A DNA stretch of 64,000 bases from UBA11524 sp964464815. Its GTDB lineage: Bacteria; Bacillota; Clostridia; Christensenellales; Aristaeellaceae. Positions 9,163 to 17,679 of the stretch are shown here, one piece after another; position 1 is the stretch's first letter, and each line of letters begins with the position of its first letter. The stretch spans positions 1-64,000 of the forward strand of contig CAYXHF010000005.1 of NCBI GenBank assembly GCA_964464815.1, given 5' to 3'. The notes under the pieces were generated by a model that made no database searches, was not told the origin of the DNA, and was given only the letters and a program-made list of their open reading frames with translations. The translations under genes and the position numbers were made by a program.

Positions 9163-10288
9163 AGCGCGCGCTCCTTTCTATCGCTTCTGCCATCTCCAGA
9201 TACATCGTCTGTAGCTTCTCCGCCTCCTGCACGACGTCATAGCCCGCACGCCGCACATTTTCCACGCCGGACAGGCGATTCTGCGCCCGATTTGCCAGAC
9301 ACAGGATTTCCTTTGCCCATGCGTCGTCATCCAGCGAAAGCGCCAACCGCTTCGTCTGATTGGACAGCACCGCCTCCTGCGGCACGCCCTCTGACAGCAC
9401 ACACGGAAGGCCGCTTGCCTGTGCCTCCACGGCCGCCAGTGGCATGCCCTCATGGCGCGACGGCATCACAAACACGTCCATCGCATGCAACCACGGAATA
9501 ATGTCCGCTTGCTGTCCTGCAAAAAACACCCTGTCCCCAAGGCCCAGATATGCCGCACGCTGGCGCACGATTTCCTGCTGACCGCCACTACCCAGCAGCA
9601 CCAGCACGGCATTGGGCGCCTGCTGCACGCACCGCGCAAATATGTCCAGCAAGCGCATGTGGTTCTTCTGCCAGAAGAAGCGCCCGATGTGACCAAGCAC
9701 CAGCTTGTCTTCCCAGCCATACCGCCTGCGAACATCCTGCCGCACGTCTTCTGCAAACCGAAAGCGCTCCGCGTCAATCGCGTTGTGCAGCACCATGCCG
9801 CCCGGCTCCCATGCATCCTTTCCGAAATAGTAGATGCCCGCATCTGCACTGCATGCCCACAAATCCGTTGCCGCACCGGCGAGGAAGGGCTTGCAGACCA
9901 TCTTCACCGGCCATTTGACATTGCGCGTCGTCTGCGTATTATGCGCATGCGCAATGCGAATCGGCAGCCCTGCATGCTGTGCGCCGCGCAGGGCGAACAG
10001 CGCCATAGCCTCGTTGTGTGCATGCAGCACGCCAATCTCCGGATGCGTCCGCAGCAGCCGCCCCATGAAGTGCTGATAGGCCGGATACTGCACCGGATGT
10101 ACGCCCGGGCTGACAAAGATGCGGCCACCCAGCTGACGAATCTCCGCATCGAATACGCCCGGCTTTTTCTTATTCACCAGAAAGTCGAACTGCACCTTTT
10201 TGCGGTCGATATGCCGGTAATAATTCATCAGCACCGTTTCAATTCCGCCGCAATCCATGTTGCTCACCGAATGCAGGACGCGCAGCAT
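9116..10288 (-). CDS. GT4 family glycosyltransferase
   Basis: The 390-residue protein starts with VLHSVSNMDCGGIETVLMNYYR, the N-terminal signature of a common Firmicutes GT4 family seen in capsule and EPS clusters. The C-terminal nucleotide-sugar domain contains HEGMPLAAVEAQASGLP, the retaining E-x7-E motif. It would add a sugar from an NDP donor to the growing lipid-linked unit. AAAGGGG precedes the ATG by about ten bases. It overlaps the next gene by 47 bases and lies 29 bases after the preceding GT2. Donor and linkage are unknown. Confidence 0.92.
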   Translation of the reverse strand: MLRVLHSVSNMDCGGIETVLMNYYRHIDRKKVQFDFLVNKKKPGVFDAEIRQLGGRIFVSPGVHPVQYPAYQHFMGRLLRTHPEIGVLHAHNEAMALFALRGAQHAGLPIRIAHAHNTQTTRNVKWPVKMVCKPFLAGAATDLWACSADAGIYYFGKDAWEPGGMVLHNAIDAERFRFAEDVRQDVRRRYGWEDKLVLGHIGRFFWQKNHMRLLDIFARCVQQAPNAVLVLLGSGGQQEIVRQRAAYLGLGDRVFFAGQQADIIPWLHAMDVFVMPSRHEGMPLAAVEAQASGLPCVLSEGVPQEAVLSNQTKRLALSLDDDAWAKEILCLANRAQNRLSGVENVRRAGYDVVQEAEKLQTMYLEMAEAIERSARCANGGGNPRQETIWA

Positions 10289-10317
10289 TGTGGCTCACAC
10301 CCCTTTCGCTTCTTTTG

Positions 10318-11511
10318 TTAACCAATCAGCAGGAAATACTTTCCCTGTGCTGCCCAGCGGCGGAAATCCTCCGTGGTCAGCGCTTTTTTCGCGCATGCCA
10401 CGGCAAAGGGCAAGCGCGGCGACGTTTCTTCCGGCGCATTGGCCCGATAGAGCGCGCAGCAGCAGCGGAACGCCGTTTGCTGTGCCGCCTCGGGTAGCTG
10501 CGCCAGATTCGCATAGCAGAAGTTGCTCAATTGCATCAGGAGCGTGCGACTGTACAGCGCATCGTGTGGCAAATGCAGGCGCGCATCCTGACGCAGCAGC
10601 TCCGCCATCAGCCAGCAGCTTTGCAGGGCCGCCGTTTGGTGCTGTGTGGTGGCGGTAATGCCCGCAGGATTCCTGCGCCAGCAATAGACAACGGGCGAAA
10701 TTGCCACGATGCGCGCCGCCTGACGAAAAATCAGGAAATGGATGATGCTGTCCTCAAAGGCCGTGAAGCCCTCCGGAAATCGCACCTGCGCAAAAAGCGT
10801 CCGGCGATACACCTTGCCCCATGGCATGCCCGGCAGGTCGAAGCGGTCGCACGCATGCGCCCCAGTGTATGCCATCGGAACGTAGCGCTGCACAGCTCCC
10901 AGCGTGCCATCAAGCGTCATGTACTGCCACGCGCCCTGCACAATGTCGGCATGCTGGTTTTGCGCGGCATCCAGCATCGCCTCCACCGCACCCGATGCAA
11001 GCCGGTCGTCGCTATCCACAAACATCACATACGCACCCTGTGCCACCGCAAGCCCTGCATTGCGTGCCGCCGCCGCGCTGCCGCCACGAATGGACAACAG
11101 GCGCACACGCGCTGCATACATGTTCAGCACCGATGCCGTGCCGTCCGTGGAGCTGTCCTGGATGACAATAACCTCCATGCGGTATTTTGTCTGCTGCATG
11201 AGGATGCTGTCCAGACACGCCGCGATGGTCGTTTCGCCGTTATGGACAGGCACAATGACCGACAGCGCCAGCCCTACCCTTGTTTTGCGAAGCGGTGGCA
11301 ATGGCAAGGAAGGCCCTTCAGGACGCGGCAAATATGCTTCCAGCGCCGTCCACGGATTGCCCTGCAAAGCAGCTTGCGGATGCCGCAGGGCTGTTTTCAG
11401 CACGTATCCTGCCATTCCAGCACCCTTGGCCGCCAGCGCAACCGCCGCCGAAAGCGTCCGGCAGCCTGTCCGCGACATCATCCACTGGTAGGGGCGATGG
11501 TTCCTCAGCAT
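10318..11511 (-). CDS. GT2 family glycosyltransferase
   Basis: A 397-residue protein with a GT-A domain: LSVIVPVHNGETTIAACLDS near residue 84, then VIQDSSTDGT in place of the usual DDGSTDGT, and FVDSDDRL (DxD). About 80 residues precede the catalytic domain, and the C-terminal part is rich in Ala, Leu and Cys. It probably extends the same lipid-linked repeat unit as its neighbours. The ATG overlaps the stop of the upstream Wzz-GGDEF gene by seven bases (ATGCTGA), so translation is probably coupled. Confidence 0.88.
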   Translation of the reverse strand: MLRNHRPYQWMMSRTGCRTLSAAVALAAKGAGMAGYVLKTALRHPQAALQGNPWTALEAYLPRPEGPSLPLPPLRKTRVGLALSVIVPVHNGETTIAACLDSILMQQTKYRMEVIVIQDSSTDGTASVLNMYAARVRLLSIRGGSAAAARNAGLAVAQGAYVMFVDSDDRLASGAVEAMLDAAQNQHADIVQGAWQYMTLDGTLGAVQRYVPMAYTGAHACDRFDLPGMPWGKVYRRTLFAQVRFPEGFTAFEDSIIHFLIFRQAARIVAISPVVYCWRRNPAGITATTQHQTAALQSCWLMAELLRQDARLHLPHDALYSRTLLMQLSNFCYANLAQLPEAAQQTAFRCCCALYRANAPEETSPRLPFAVACAKKALTTEDFRRWAAQGKYFLLIG

Positions 11512-13280
11512 GGCGTATTCGCTCCCTCCCGCATCCGGGCCTGTGCCAGACGCATCAGGTCACGCAGGTTGTACTCGTTTTCCGCACTGCTGGTCACATG
11601 TGCCATGCGGAAGCGCATCGGGTTTTCCGGATTCAGGCGGTTGTATTGCGCCACCTGATTTTCCAGCACCTTGCCCATGGCCGCCGCCTTATGCGCACTG
11701 CATTCATCAAAGAAGGCCAGGTATTGGCCCACGCCGTTGTAACCAATCATATCCTCCGTATCGCCCATCAGGCGCACCAAGTCGGAGAAGTCCCGCAAAA
11801 CGCCATCGCCCACAGCATAGCCAAACTGACGCGTCAGCTCCGTCAGGTTGTCCAGACACAGCGTGAAGCACGTGAAGTTTTCCGGCAGCAGCCCTTGCGC
11901 ACGCTCGGCAATATACAAATTGAGCCGATCGCGATTGGGCAGATTCGTCTTTTTATCGACATAGCGCCAATATGCCGCCATATCCGCGCCACGCCCCAGC
12001 AGCACCGCACCACAGCAGCCCAGCGCAAAGAACAGCACCAGCGCCAGCACGATATACAGCTGCACATTGACCGTCGGCGACACGCGCACGGAGCTGACCA
12101 TGCGCAGGTTTTGGGCGCTGACATACAGCGTCAGCTCCTCGGCACATTGGCGCACGATTTCGTATTGCGTTTTGAGCGTCTCCTCCAGCTGCGTGATGCC
12201 TTCGGCCACGGCCGTTTGCTGATCTGCACACTGTTCCTGCGATGCTGAAAACAGCGCCCGCAGCCCGCTCCATTCTGTTCGGGTGATTTCGCCCTCAGCC
12301 AATTCCTCGTCCAGCCGCACCAGCTCCATGGTCAGCGCATCATAGGTCGTCATCGTGTGCCAGCCAGCGCCTTCCAGCGACACCTCGCCAAGCGTCTGCC
12401 CGGTCGTATCTTCTGCCATCATGCCCGCATTGGGCTGTGCATACGCCTCCCGCAGGGCTTGCAGCTTCTCCCGCTTTTGGCGGCGGTTCTCCTGCGTGCG
12501 ATCCAGCTCGGCCAGCGCATTGTCCAGCATTGCCAGCACGCCCTGTGCATCACGCGCCTGCGGGCCGGAAAGCACCTGCGCATACAGTTGTGGCAGGGTC
12601 GTTTGCGCAATCAACTGATATTGCTCATATAAATCCACATAGCCCCAGCCGGTTTTGGACGAACGGAACTGCGGATATTGCTCCTTCTTGCTTTTCAGAT
12701 AATCCAGCATATCCTGCACATCCTGCGAGAGCATGCACAGCGCCGGATAGTAGTCATACCCGCTTTCCAGCAGCTGCTCCGACGGATAGCCCGGCATGTA
12801 CTGCTCCACATACTTTTCGGTGTAGTAGGTACAGTAGCTTTGCAGGAGCGCATCCAGCGCGTTGCGCGCCGCGTCTGCACCATATTCACCATCGACCTGC
12901 AAGCGAATCTGATAGGTATCCGGGATGTAGGCTGTTTCCTCGCCCTTGCCGGCCAACACCTCATTGATGGTCTGCTGGGTGTCAGAAATCACCGGCGTGA
13001 TGCTGATATGAGCGCGAATGCCCTGATTTCCCTTTTCGCCCAGCATTTCCGCAGCCCGTGCCACCACCGCCGCGGAGGTAATTTCCTGCACATCAAGCAC
13101 CGTGCCATCGGGTGCTTTGCCGTCCTTCGCGCCGGCGCTGGTGTACTGAATCGTCACCTGCGCCACATATTGCTGCTGATGATTGGCATAGACAGCAATC
13201 AGCAATGCGCCCAGCAGCGCAAAGAGAAAAATCAACCAGCGAAAGCGTTTCAGATACCGGAGCAATTCAAATTCTTTCAT
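11505..13280 (-). CDS. Wzz-like chain-length protein fused to a degenerate GGDEF domain
   Basis: The 591-residue product starts with MKEFELLRYLKRF and an N-terminal membrane helix, as in Wzz/CapA polysaccharide co-polymerases. A long extracytoplasmic region with coiled-coil character follows, and then a second helix (near 408-433, VNVQLYIVLALVLFFALG). Residues about 443-590 look like a cytoplasmic GGDEF fold. KKTNLPNRDRL matches the D-x-L-T-G-L-x-N-R motif, and the position of the GGDEF signature reads NGVGQYLAFF (DNA 11721-11741). With GGDEF replaced by GVGQY it is unlikely to make c-di-GMP and more likely senses a nucleotide or only keeps the fold. The ATG at 13280 overlaps the upstream gene by 14 bases. 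Confidence 0.8.
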   Translation of the reverse strand: MKEFELLRYLKRFRWLIFLFALLGALLIAVYANHQQQYVAQVTIQYTSAGAKDGKAPDGTVLDVQEITSAAVVARAAEMLGEKGNQGIRAHISITPVISDTQQTINEVLAGKGEETAYIPDTYQIRLQVDGEYGADAARNALDALLQSYCTYYTEKYVEQYMPGYPSEQLLESGYDYYPALCMLSQDVQDMLDYLKSKKEQYPQFRSSKTGWGYVDLYEQYQLIAQTTLPQLYAQVLSGPQARDAQGVLAMLDNALAELDRTQENRRQKREKLQALREAYAQPNAGMMAEDTTGQTLGEVSLEGAGWHTMTTYDALTMELVRLDEELAEGEITRTEWSGLRALFSASQEQCADQQTAVAEGITQLEETLKTQYEIVRQCAEELTLYVSAQNLRMVSSVRVSPTVNVQLYIVLALVLFFALGCCGAVLLGRGADMAAYWRYVDKKTNLPNRDRLNLYIAERAQGLLPENFTCFTLCLDNLTELTRQFGYAVGDGVLRDFSDLVRLMGDTEDMIGYNGVGQYLAFFDECSAHKAAAMGKVLENQVAQYNRLNPENPMRFRMAHVTSSAENEYNLRDLMRLAQARMREGANTPC

Positions 13281-14598
13281 GCTGCTTTTTTCCCTCCTGC
13301 CGCTTGTTGCTTGTCCAATCACCCAGCACCCAAACAAGTGCCGCGCCGCCAGCAAGCTCCGCCAGCGTCTTTTTCAGCGCAATGCGCGTCCACAGGGACG
13401 TGTTCACCGCCTGAAACGTCATATATTCCTGCGATTGATAGGCAATATAGGCATTATCCAGCACCAGCAAATCCTCCGCCGCGCGATTGAGCGTTTGCGT
13501 CAGGCCTTCCAGCTGCGTCCACACCGCATCAAACGTACCGGATGCATTCGTTGACGCGTCCATGCAAGCAATCACATATTCCATGTTGCTTTTCTCCTGG
13601 CGATACCGCATTGCCTCCGACAGGGATGCTTCTGCGGCACGCGCCAGGGCGTCCAGCGCCGTTTTCGTGCGCGACATGTAATATTCGCCGCTTGCATCCA
13701 GCGTCGGAATCATAAGCACCGTTGTCATGGCCTGCTCATACGTCGCCATGGCCGCCTGATTGGCCTGATAGTACGCCATTTGCTTCTGTTCGTTGATTTC
13801 GCTTTCGTGGCGGCGATATTGCAGTATCCCCTGTAGTGCTTCCCGGTTGCGTGCCACGCCCTGACTGACGATGGTTATGCGGAGTGCTTCTATGTCCTCC
13901 TCCACCAGCTGCGTCAGGCGCTTTTCCATTTGCACGAAGCTCAGGCCGCTGTCCGCATCGGCGAAGGACTTGTTCTGTGCCATGCGCGATTGCAAATATC
14001 GCTGTAGCTGTCTGGCGCGCAGCATCAGCTCGTCCAGAATCAGATACGGTTCGCCGTCCTCCGGCAGGGTGTACGTCATGGTCAGCATCGCCTGATTGTC
14101 GCCGTACTGATGCAAAAAATGCTGGTATGATGCATCGCAAATGCTTTGCAGCACCTCCTGCGCATCATGCGCGCCGATATCCAGCCCATCCACATTCAGG
14201 GAAATATGATAGGTCGTGCTGATGTAATCGCCCGCATCTTGCTGACCGTCCGGATACACAGGCGACAGGCTCAGCGACGCCGCCAAATCGGCCACGGACA
14301 CCTGTTCCGTCAGGCCCAGCGCCGTCAGTGCCTGCAACAGCACCTCGTCGGAAATCAGCGCATACGCATGCAAGCGCGTCTCGTTCGGAAACAGACCCTG
14401 CGACGCCTCCGGATAATGCAGGGAAATCCGCACGCTCGCCGTCCTTCGGCTTTGCGTATCATGTACCGCGCACAGGCCGACCGCCATCACCAGCACCAGC
14501 AGCACCGCCACGGCACAACGAACGACCTTTTTGCTTTTTCCACGCAAAAAACAGGGTCGTTTTTCCTGCCCGACCCCATCAAGGCATTGTTTCTTCAT
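13267..14598 (-). CDS. Wzz-like membrane-anchored chain-length/partner protein
   Basis: The 443-residue protein has a basic N-terminus, one helix near residues 27-46 (VAVLLVLVMAVGLCAV) and a long extracytoplasmic part with helical, Glu/Gln/Arg-rich stretches typical of Wzz co-polymerases. A weak hydrophobic segment lies near the C-terminus (LAELAGGAALVWVLGDW). It is the first gene of the polysaccharide operon. Its architecture parallels the next gene but without the GGDEF part, so the two may form a hetero-oligomer. The ATG at 14598 has AGAGG eight bases upstream. The family assignment rests on architecture and context more than on a clear motif. Confidence 0.68.
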   Translation of the reverse strand: MKKQCLDGVGQEKRPCFLRGKSKKVVRCAVAVLLVLVMAVGLCAVHDTQSRRTASVRISLHYPEASQGLFPNETRLHAYALISDEVLLQALTALGLTEQVSVADLAASLSLSPVYPDGQQDAGDYISTTYHISLNVDGLDIGAHDAQEVLQSICDASYQHFLHQYGDNQAMLTMTYTLPEDGEPYLILDELMLRARQLQRYLQSRMAQNKSFADADSGLSFVQMEKRLTQLVEEDIEALRITIVSQGVARNREALQGILQYRRHESEINEQKQMAYYQANQAAMATYEQAMTTVLMIPTLDASGEYYMSRTKTALDALARAAEASLSEAMRYRQEKSNMEYVIACMDASTNASGTFDAVWTQLEGLTQTLNRAAEDLLVLDNAYIAYQSQEYMTFQAVNTSLWTRIALKKTLAELAGGAALVWVLGDWTSNKRQEGKKQHERI

Positions 14599-14630
14599 TT
14601 GCAAGCCTCTTTTCTTTTTTGTTTATTATT

Positions 14631-14687
14631 AAAAAGGACCGGAAAATGTGCTTTTCCAGTCCTTAATGAACCATTTCTTATATTATA
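14631..14687 (-). promoter_or_regulatory. Leader of the polysaccharide operon with a terminator-like hairpin
   Basis: On the minus strand a TATAAT (14682-14687) with a poor -35 (TGGGCG, 17-bp spacing) precedes a hairpin. GGACTGGAAAA pairs with TTTTCCGGTCC (arms inside 14633-14664, one mismatch) and is followed by five Ts, all before the first ATG at 14598. It has the form of an intrinsic terminator inside the 5' leader, i.e. a candidate attenuator. The rest of 14605-14889 shows no gene. Confidence 0.6.
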
Positions 14688-14889
14688 TCATAGTGACACG
14701 CCTTCGCCCATGATTTTTCGCACTTTCCATCCGTTTTCGCGCTTTTCGTGAATATTTCGTGCGAAAAGACGGCTATTGGTACAGAAACATCGGCAAAAAA
14801 GCAGATTAGGGTTACATCAACAGATTGAAATTCCTCCTTGACTTTCCCTCTGGGCGCGCTGTCAGCGCCGCCACCTGCACGTGTCTGGC

Positions 14890-16953
14890 TCAATACACCT
14901 GCACGCTGCTGCCCTTGCGAATCAGCACCGGCATGGTGTCCAGCGGCGCGGCCATCGTGACCGTCTGGCCACCAGCGTACTCCGCGCCGGAAACAGCGTC
15001 TACCCACACCGCGCCCTGCGGCAGGTACACCTCGCGCTTTGTCATGCCAGCCTCCATCACCGGCGCAACCAGCACATCCGGCCCGAACAGGTAGGCATCC
15101 TCCACCTGCCACGCCTGCTTGTCCTGCGGGAAGTCGTAGAACAGCGGGCGCATCACCGGTGCGCCATGCTCATGCGCCTGACGCATCACCTCGCGAATGT
15201 AGGGTCGCATCCGTTCGCGAACGAACAGATACTTCGTCAAAATCTCGTATACGTCCTCGCCAAAAGACCAGACCTCGTTTCCCTGACCGCTCGTCAGCTG
15301 GCGCACATCGCCGATGTACTCCTGCTCCCGCTCAAACCACGGACTGCGTTCGCCATGCATGCGGAACACCGGGCAGAAGCATGCCCACTGGAACCAGCGC
15401 ACCAGCAATTCACGGAACGCCGGATCGTCAATCTGGCCACCGAGAAAGCCGCCAATGTCGCTTGTCCACCACGGAATGCCGGCCATGCCCATGCTCAGAC
15501 CCGCTTGTAGCTGCTCCCGCATGGCGCGGAAGGAGGAATAAATGTCGCCCGACCACGTCAGCACCGCATACTTCTGACTGCCTGCCCATGCACAGCGCAC
15601 CAGAGACAGAATGTCCGTTTCGCCTGCTGCCTTCAAGCCCTCATAGAAGCCCTTGGCGTAGCCCACAGGGTAGGTATTGGTGCATTGCAGCGCCGGCCCT
15701 GCGTGATAGCGGTAGTTGTCAAAATCATACGGGCCATACTCCGGTTCGGCCTCATCCAGCCAGAAGCAGCGGATGCCGTAGCGGTAGTAGTTCTCCTTGC
15801 ACTTCTGCCAAACAAACTGCTGCGCCTCGGGATTGGTGGCATCATAGAAGAAGGTGTTGCCCATCCACGTCATGGCAATTGCATTGCCACGGTCTGCCGT
15901 CACCAGCAGACCCTTGTCGGCCATTTCGCCAAAGTTGATGCTCTTTTCGTCAATCGTCGGCCAGACGGATACGACCGTCTCCACGCCCATGCTTTTCAGC
16001 TCATCCACCATGGCCTGCGGATCAGGCCAATCGCGCGGTTCAAAGCGGAAATCACCCTGGCGCGTCCAGTGGAAGAAGTCCACCACAATCGCATCCAGCG
16101 GCAGACCGCGCTTCTTCATTTCCCGCGCCACGGACAGCAGCTCCTCCTGCGTGCGGTAGCGCAGCTTGCATTGCCAGTAGCCCATGCCGTATTCGGGCAT
16201 CATGGGCGTGCGGCCTGTCACGGCGGAGTAGTTTTCCTCAATATCTGCCGGACAATCACCCGCGGTAATCCAGTAGTCCAGCTTCTTGGTGGAGTTTGCC
16301 GTCCATTCCGTCACGTTCGTGCCAAACGTCGCCGTGCCGATGGCCGGATTGTTCCACAAAAAGCCGTACCCGCGGCTGGAAACGAAGAACGGCACGCTTG
16401 CCTGTGAATTCCGGTGCGCCAATTCCAGCACAGCACCCTTTTTGTTCAGCTGGCGGTGCTGATACTGACCCATGCCGAAGATTTGCTCATCGTCATACGC
16501 CTCGAATCGCGCCGTCAGCACCACATCCGTGCCGCCCAGCACGGGCTTCAGCTCACGCGCCGGAACGCGCAGCGGCACACAGTAGCGGTTGATTCTGTCG
16601 CGATTGCGCCAATACTCCTCCGTCAGCACCTCGCCGCGCTGATTCAGGAAGCGAATCCAGCCTTCCGGCGTCACCTGCGCGGTGATTTTGCCATTCGTCA
16701 CCGTCCACTCCGTGCCGGTTTGATGGTACTTGGCCCATTCCTCCCCGCGATACCAGGGATCGGTCGTATCCACGGTGCGGGATGAAATCGTTGCCTCCTC
16801 CGCCACCGGCTCCGTCAGCGCCCAATCGGATGCGTCCATCTCACTCGTTGCGCTCATCCGGACGCGCAGGGCGTCCTTGCCCCATGCTTCTATCCAGCAG
16901 ATGCTTCTGCCGTCATGAATCACAAGGCGGTTGTTTTGCTGTTCCACGCGCAT
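14890..16953 (-). CDS. Glycoside hydrolase family 31 (alpha-xylosidase/alpha-glucosidase type)
   Basis: The 687-residue enzyme has the GH31 layout: an N-terminal beta-sandwich, a TIM barrel and C-terminal sheet domains. The nucleophile region reads FWLDEAEPE (near residue 398) and the acid/base region WSGDIYSSF. PWWTSDIGGF is another family hallmark. It has no signal peptide, so it would act on oligosaccharides in the cytoplasm. WLDEAEPE is the form common in alpha-xylosidase-like GH31 members, but substrate cannot be fixed from sequence. The ATG at 16953 has AGGAGG upstream. No sugar transporter is adjacent. Confidence 0.93.
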   Translation of the reverse strand: MRVEQQNNRLVIHDGRSICWIEAWGKDALRVRMSATSEMDASDWALTEPVAEEATISSRTVDTTDPWYRGEEWAKYHQTGTEWTVTNGKITAQVTPEGWIRFLNQRGEVLTEEYWRNRDRINRYCVPLRVPARELKPVLGGTDVVLTARFEAYDDEQIFGMGQYQHRQLNKKGAVLELAHRNSQASVPFFVSSRGYGFLWNNPAIGTATFGTNVTEWTANSTKKLDYWITAGDCPADIEENYSAVTGRTPMMPEYGMGYWQCKLRYRTQEELLSVAREMKKRGLPLDAIVVDFFHWTRQGDFRFEPRDWPDPQAMVDELKSMGVETVVSVWPTIDEKSINFGEMADKGLLVTADRGNAIAMTWMGNTFFYDATNPEAQQFVWQKCKENYYRYGIRCFWLDEAEPEYGPYDFDNYRYHAGPALQCTNTYPVGYAKGFYEGLKAAGETDILSLVRCAWAGSQKYAVLTWSGDIYSSFRAMREQLQAGLSMGMAGIPWWTSDIGGFLGGQIDDPAFRELLVRWFQWACFCPVFRMHGERSPWFEREQEYIGDVRQLTSGQGNEVWSFGEDVYEILTKYLFVRERMRPYIREVMRQAHEHGAPVMRPLFYDFPQDKQAWQVEDAYLFGPDVLVAPVMEAGMTKREVYLPQGAVWVDAVSGAEYAGGQTVTMAAPLDTMPVLIRKGSSVQVY

Positions 16954-16985
16954 CTGGGGGTTCCTCCTCATCAATATTGTATTGC

Positions 16986-17031
16986 GTCAAAAACGGCCAT
17001 TGCAAACATGTAGCGTCTGCAATGGCCGTTT
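16986..17031 (-). terminator. Terminator at the end of the asnS-containing operon
   Basis: AAACGGCCATTGCA (16991-17004) pairs over 14 bases with TGCAATGGCCGTTT (17018-17031). On the minus strand it is followed by Ts. It separates the small anchored protein gene from the GH31 gene, which seems to lack a strong promoter of its own in the remaining bases. Confidence 0.87.
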
Positions 17032-17038
17032 GTCTTCG

Positions 17039-17605
17039 TTATTCGCCTTCCGCCAGCCCCAGCAGACTGGTCAGGCTGCTCAGCGTTGTGTTTGCCATTT
17101 GTGGCACGGTCAGCACATAGAGCGCTTCTTCGCCCTGTGCGTGCAACCGAATGGTATCGGTGTTTTCCATACGGATAGAGCGCAACCCTGCCAGCAGCGC
17201 ACCCGTCGTGCCCGAAATGCGATAATCGCCCTTTTCAATCAGGTCGATGGCACGCGCCGGATAGATGCTGCTGATGGTCATTTCCACATTGTCTCCCGCC
17301 TGATAGGTGAGCGTCAATATGCGTCCCATGCCGTCCTCAAAGGGAACGTCGCGGCACACACCCGAAACAAACGTCAGTCCCGATGTTGCCGGCAGAAGCA
17401 CCGGCGCCGGAAAACGGCTGATGAGCGACGGCAGCAACGACATTTCCACCGTGCCGACGGCCTCCGAAAGCGCAGCAGGCGCATTTTCCGTACCAATCAG
17501 TGGCTGATTTGCATTCGGCACGGTCGCGCCGGATGTGTCCGTGTCCTCCGGCTGACCCAGAATAATCGCCAGATAGCACGCCGCAATCAGCACCACAACC
17601 AGCAC
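17039..17605 (-). CDS. Small membrane-anchored protein of unknown function, N-terminus possibly disrupted
   Basis: The readable frame gives 188 residues: a hydrophobic N-terminal anchor (LVVVLIAACYLAIILG), a Thr/Asn/Pro-rich linker, and an extracytoplasmic part of about 130 residues with no motif I recognise. The anchor fits an export role. The start is doubtful: the GTG at 17605 has no ribosome binding site. A good site, GAAGGAA, and a GTG lie at about 17660 but in another frame, separated by a TTTT run. With one T fewer, the GTG would read into MFPIPHSWKDALRKLL, a sensible cytoplasmic start. It follows asnS in the same direction. Confidence 0.6.
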   Translation of the reverse strand: MLVVVLIAACYLAIILGQPEDTDTSGATVPNANQPLIGTENAPAALSEAVGTVEMSLLPSLISRFPAPVLLPATSGLTFVSGVCRDVPFEDGMGRILTLTYQAGDNVEMTISSIYPARAIDLIEKGDYRISGTTGALLAGLRSIRMENTDTIRLHAQGEEALYVLTVPQMANTTLSSLTSLLGLAEGE

Positions 17606-17679
17606 AGCTGTCAGGAGCTTGCGCAGCGCGTCTTTCCAGGAATGCGGGATGGGAAAACACCTTCCTTCAAATCATAAAA

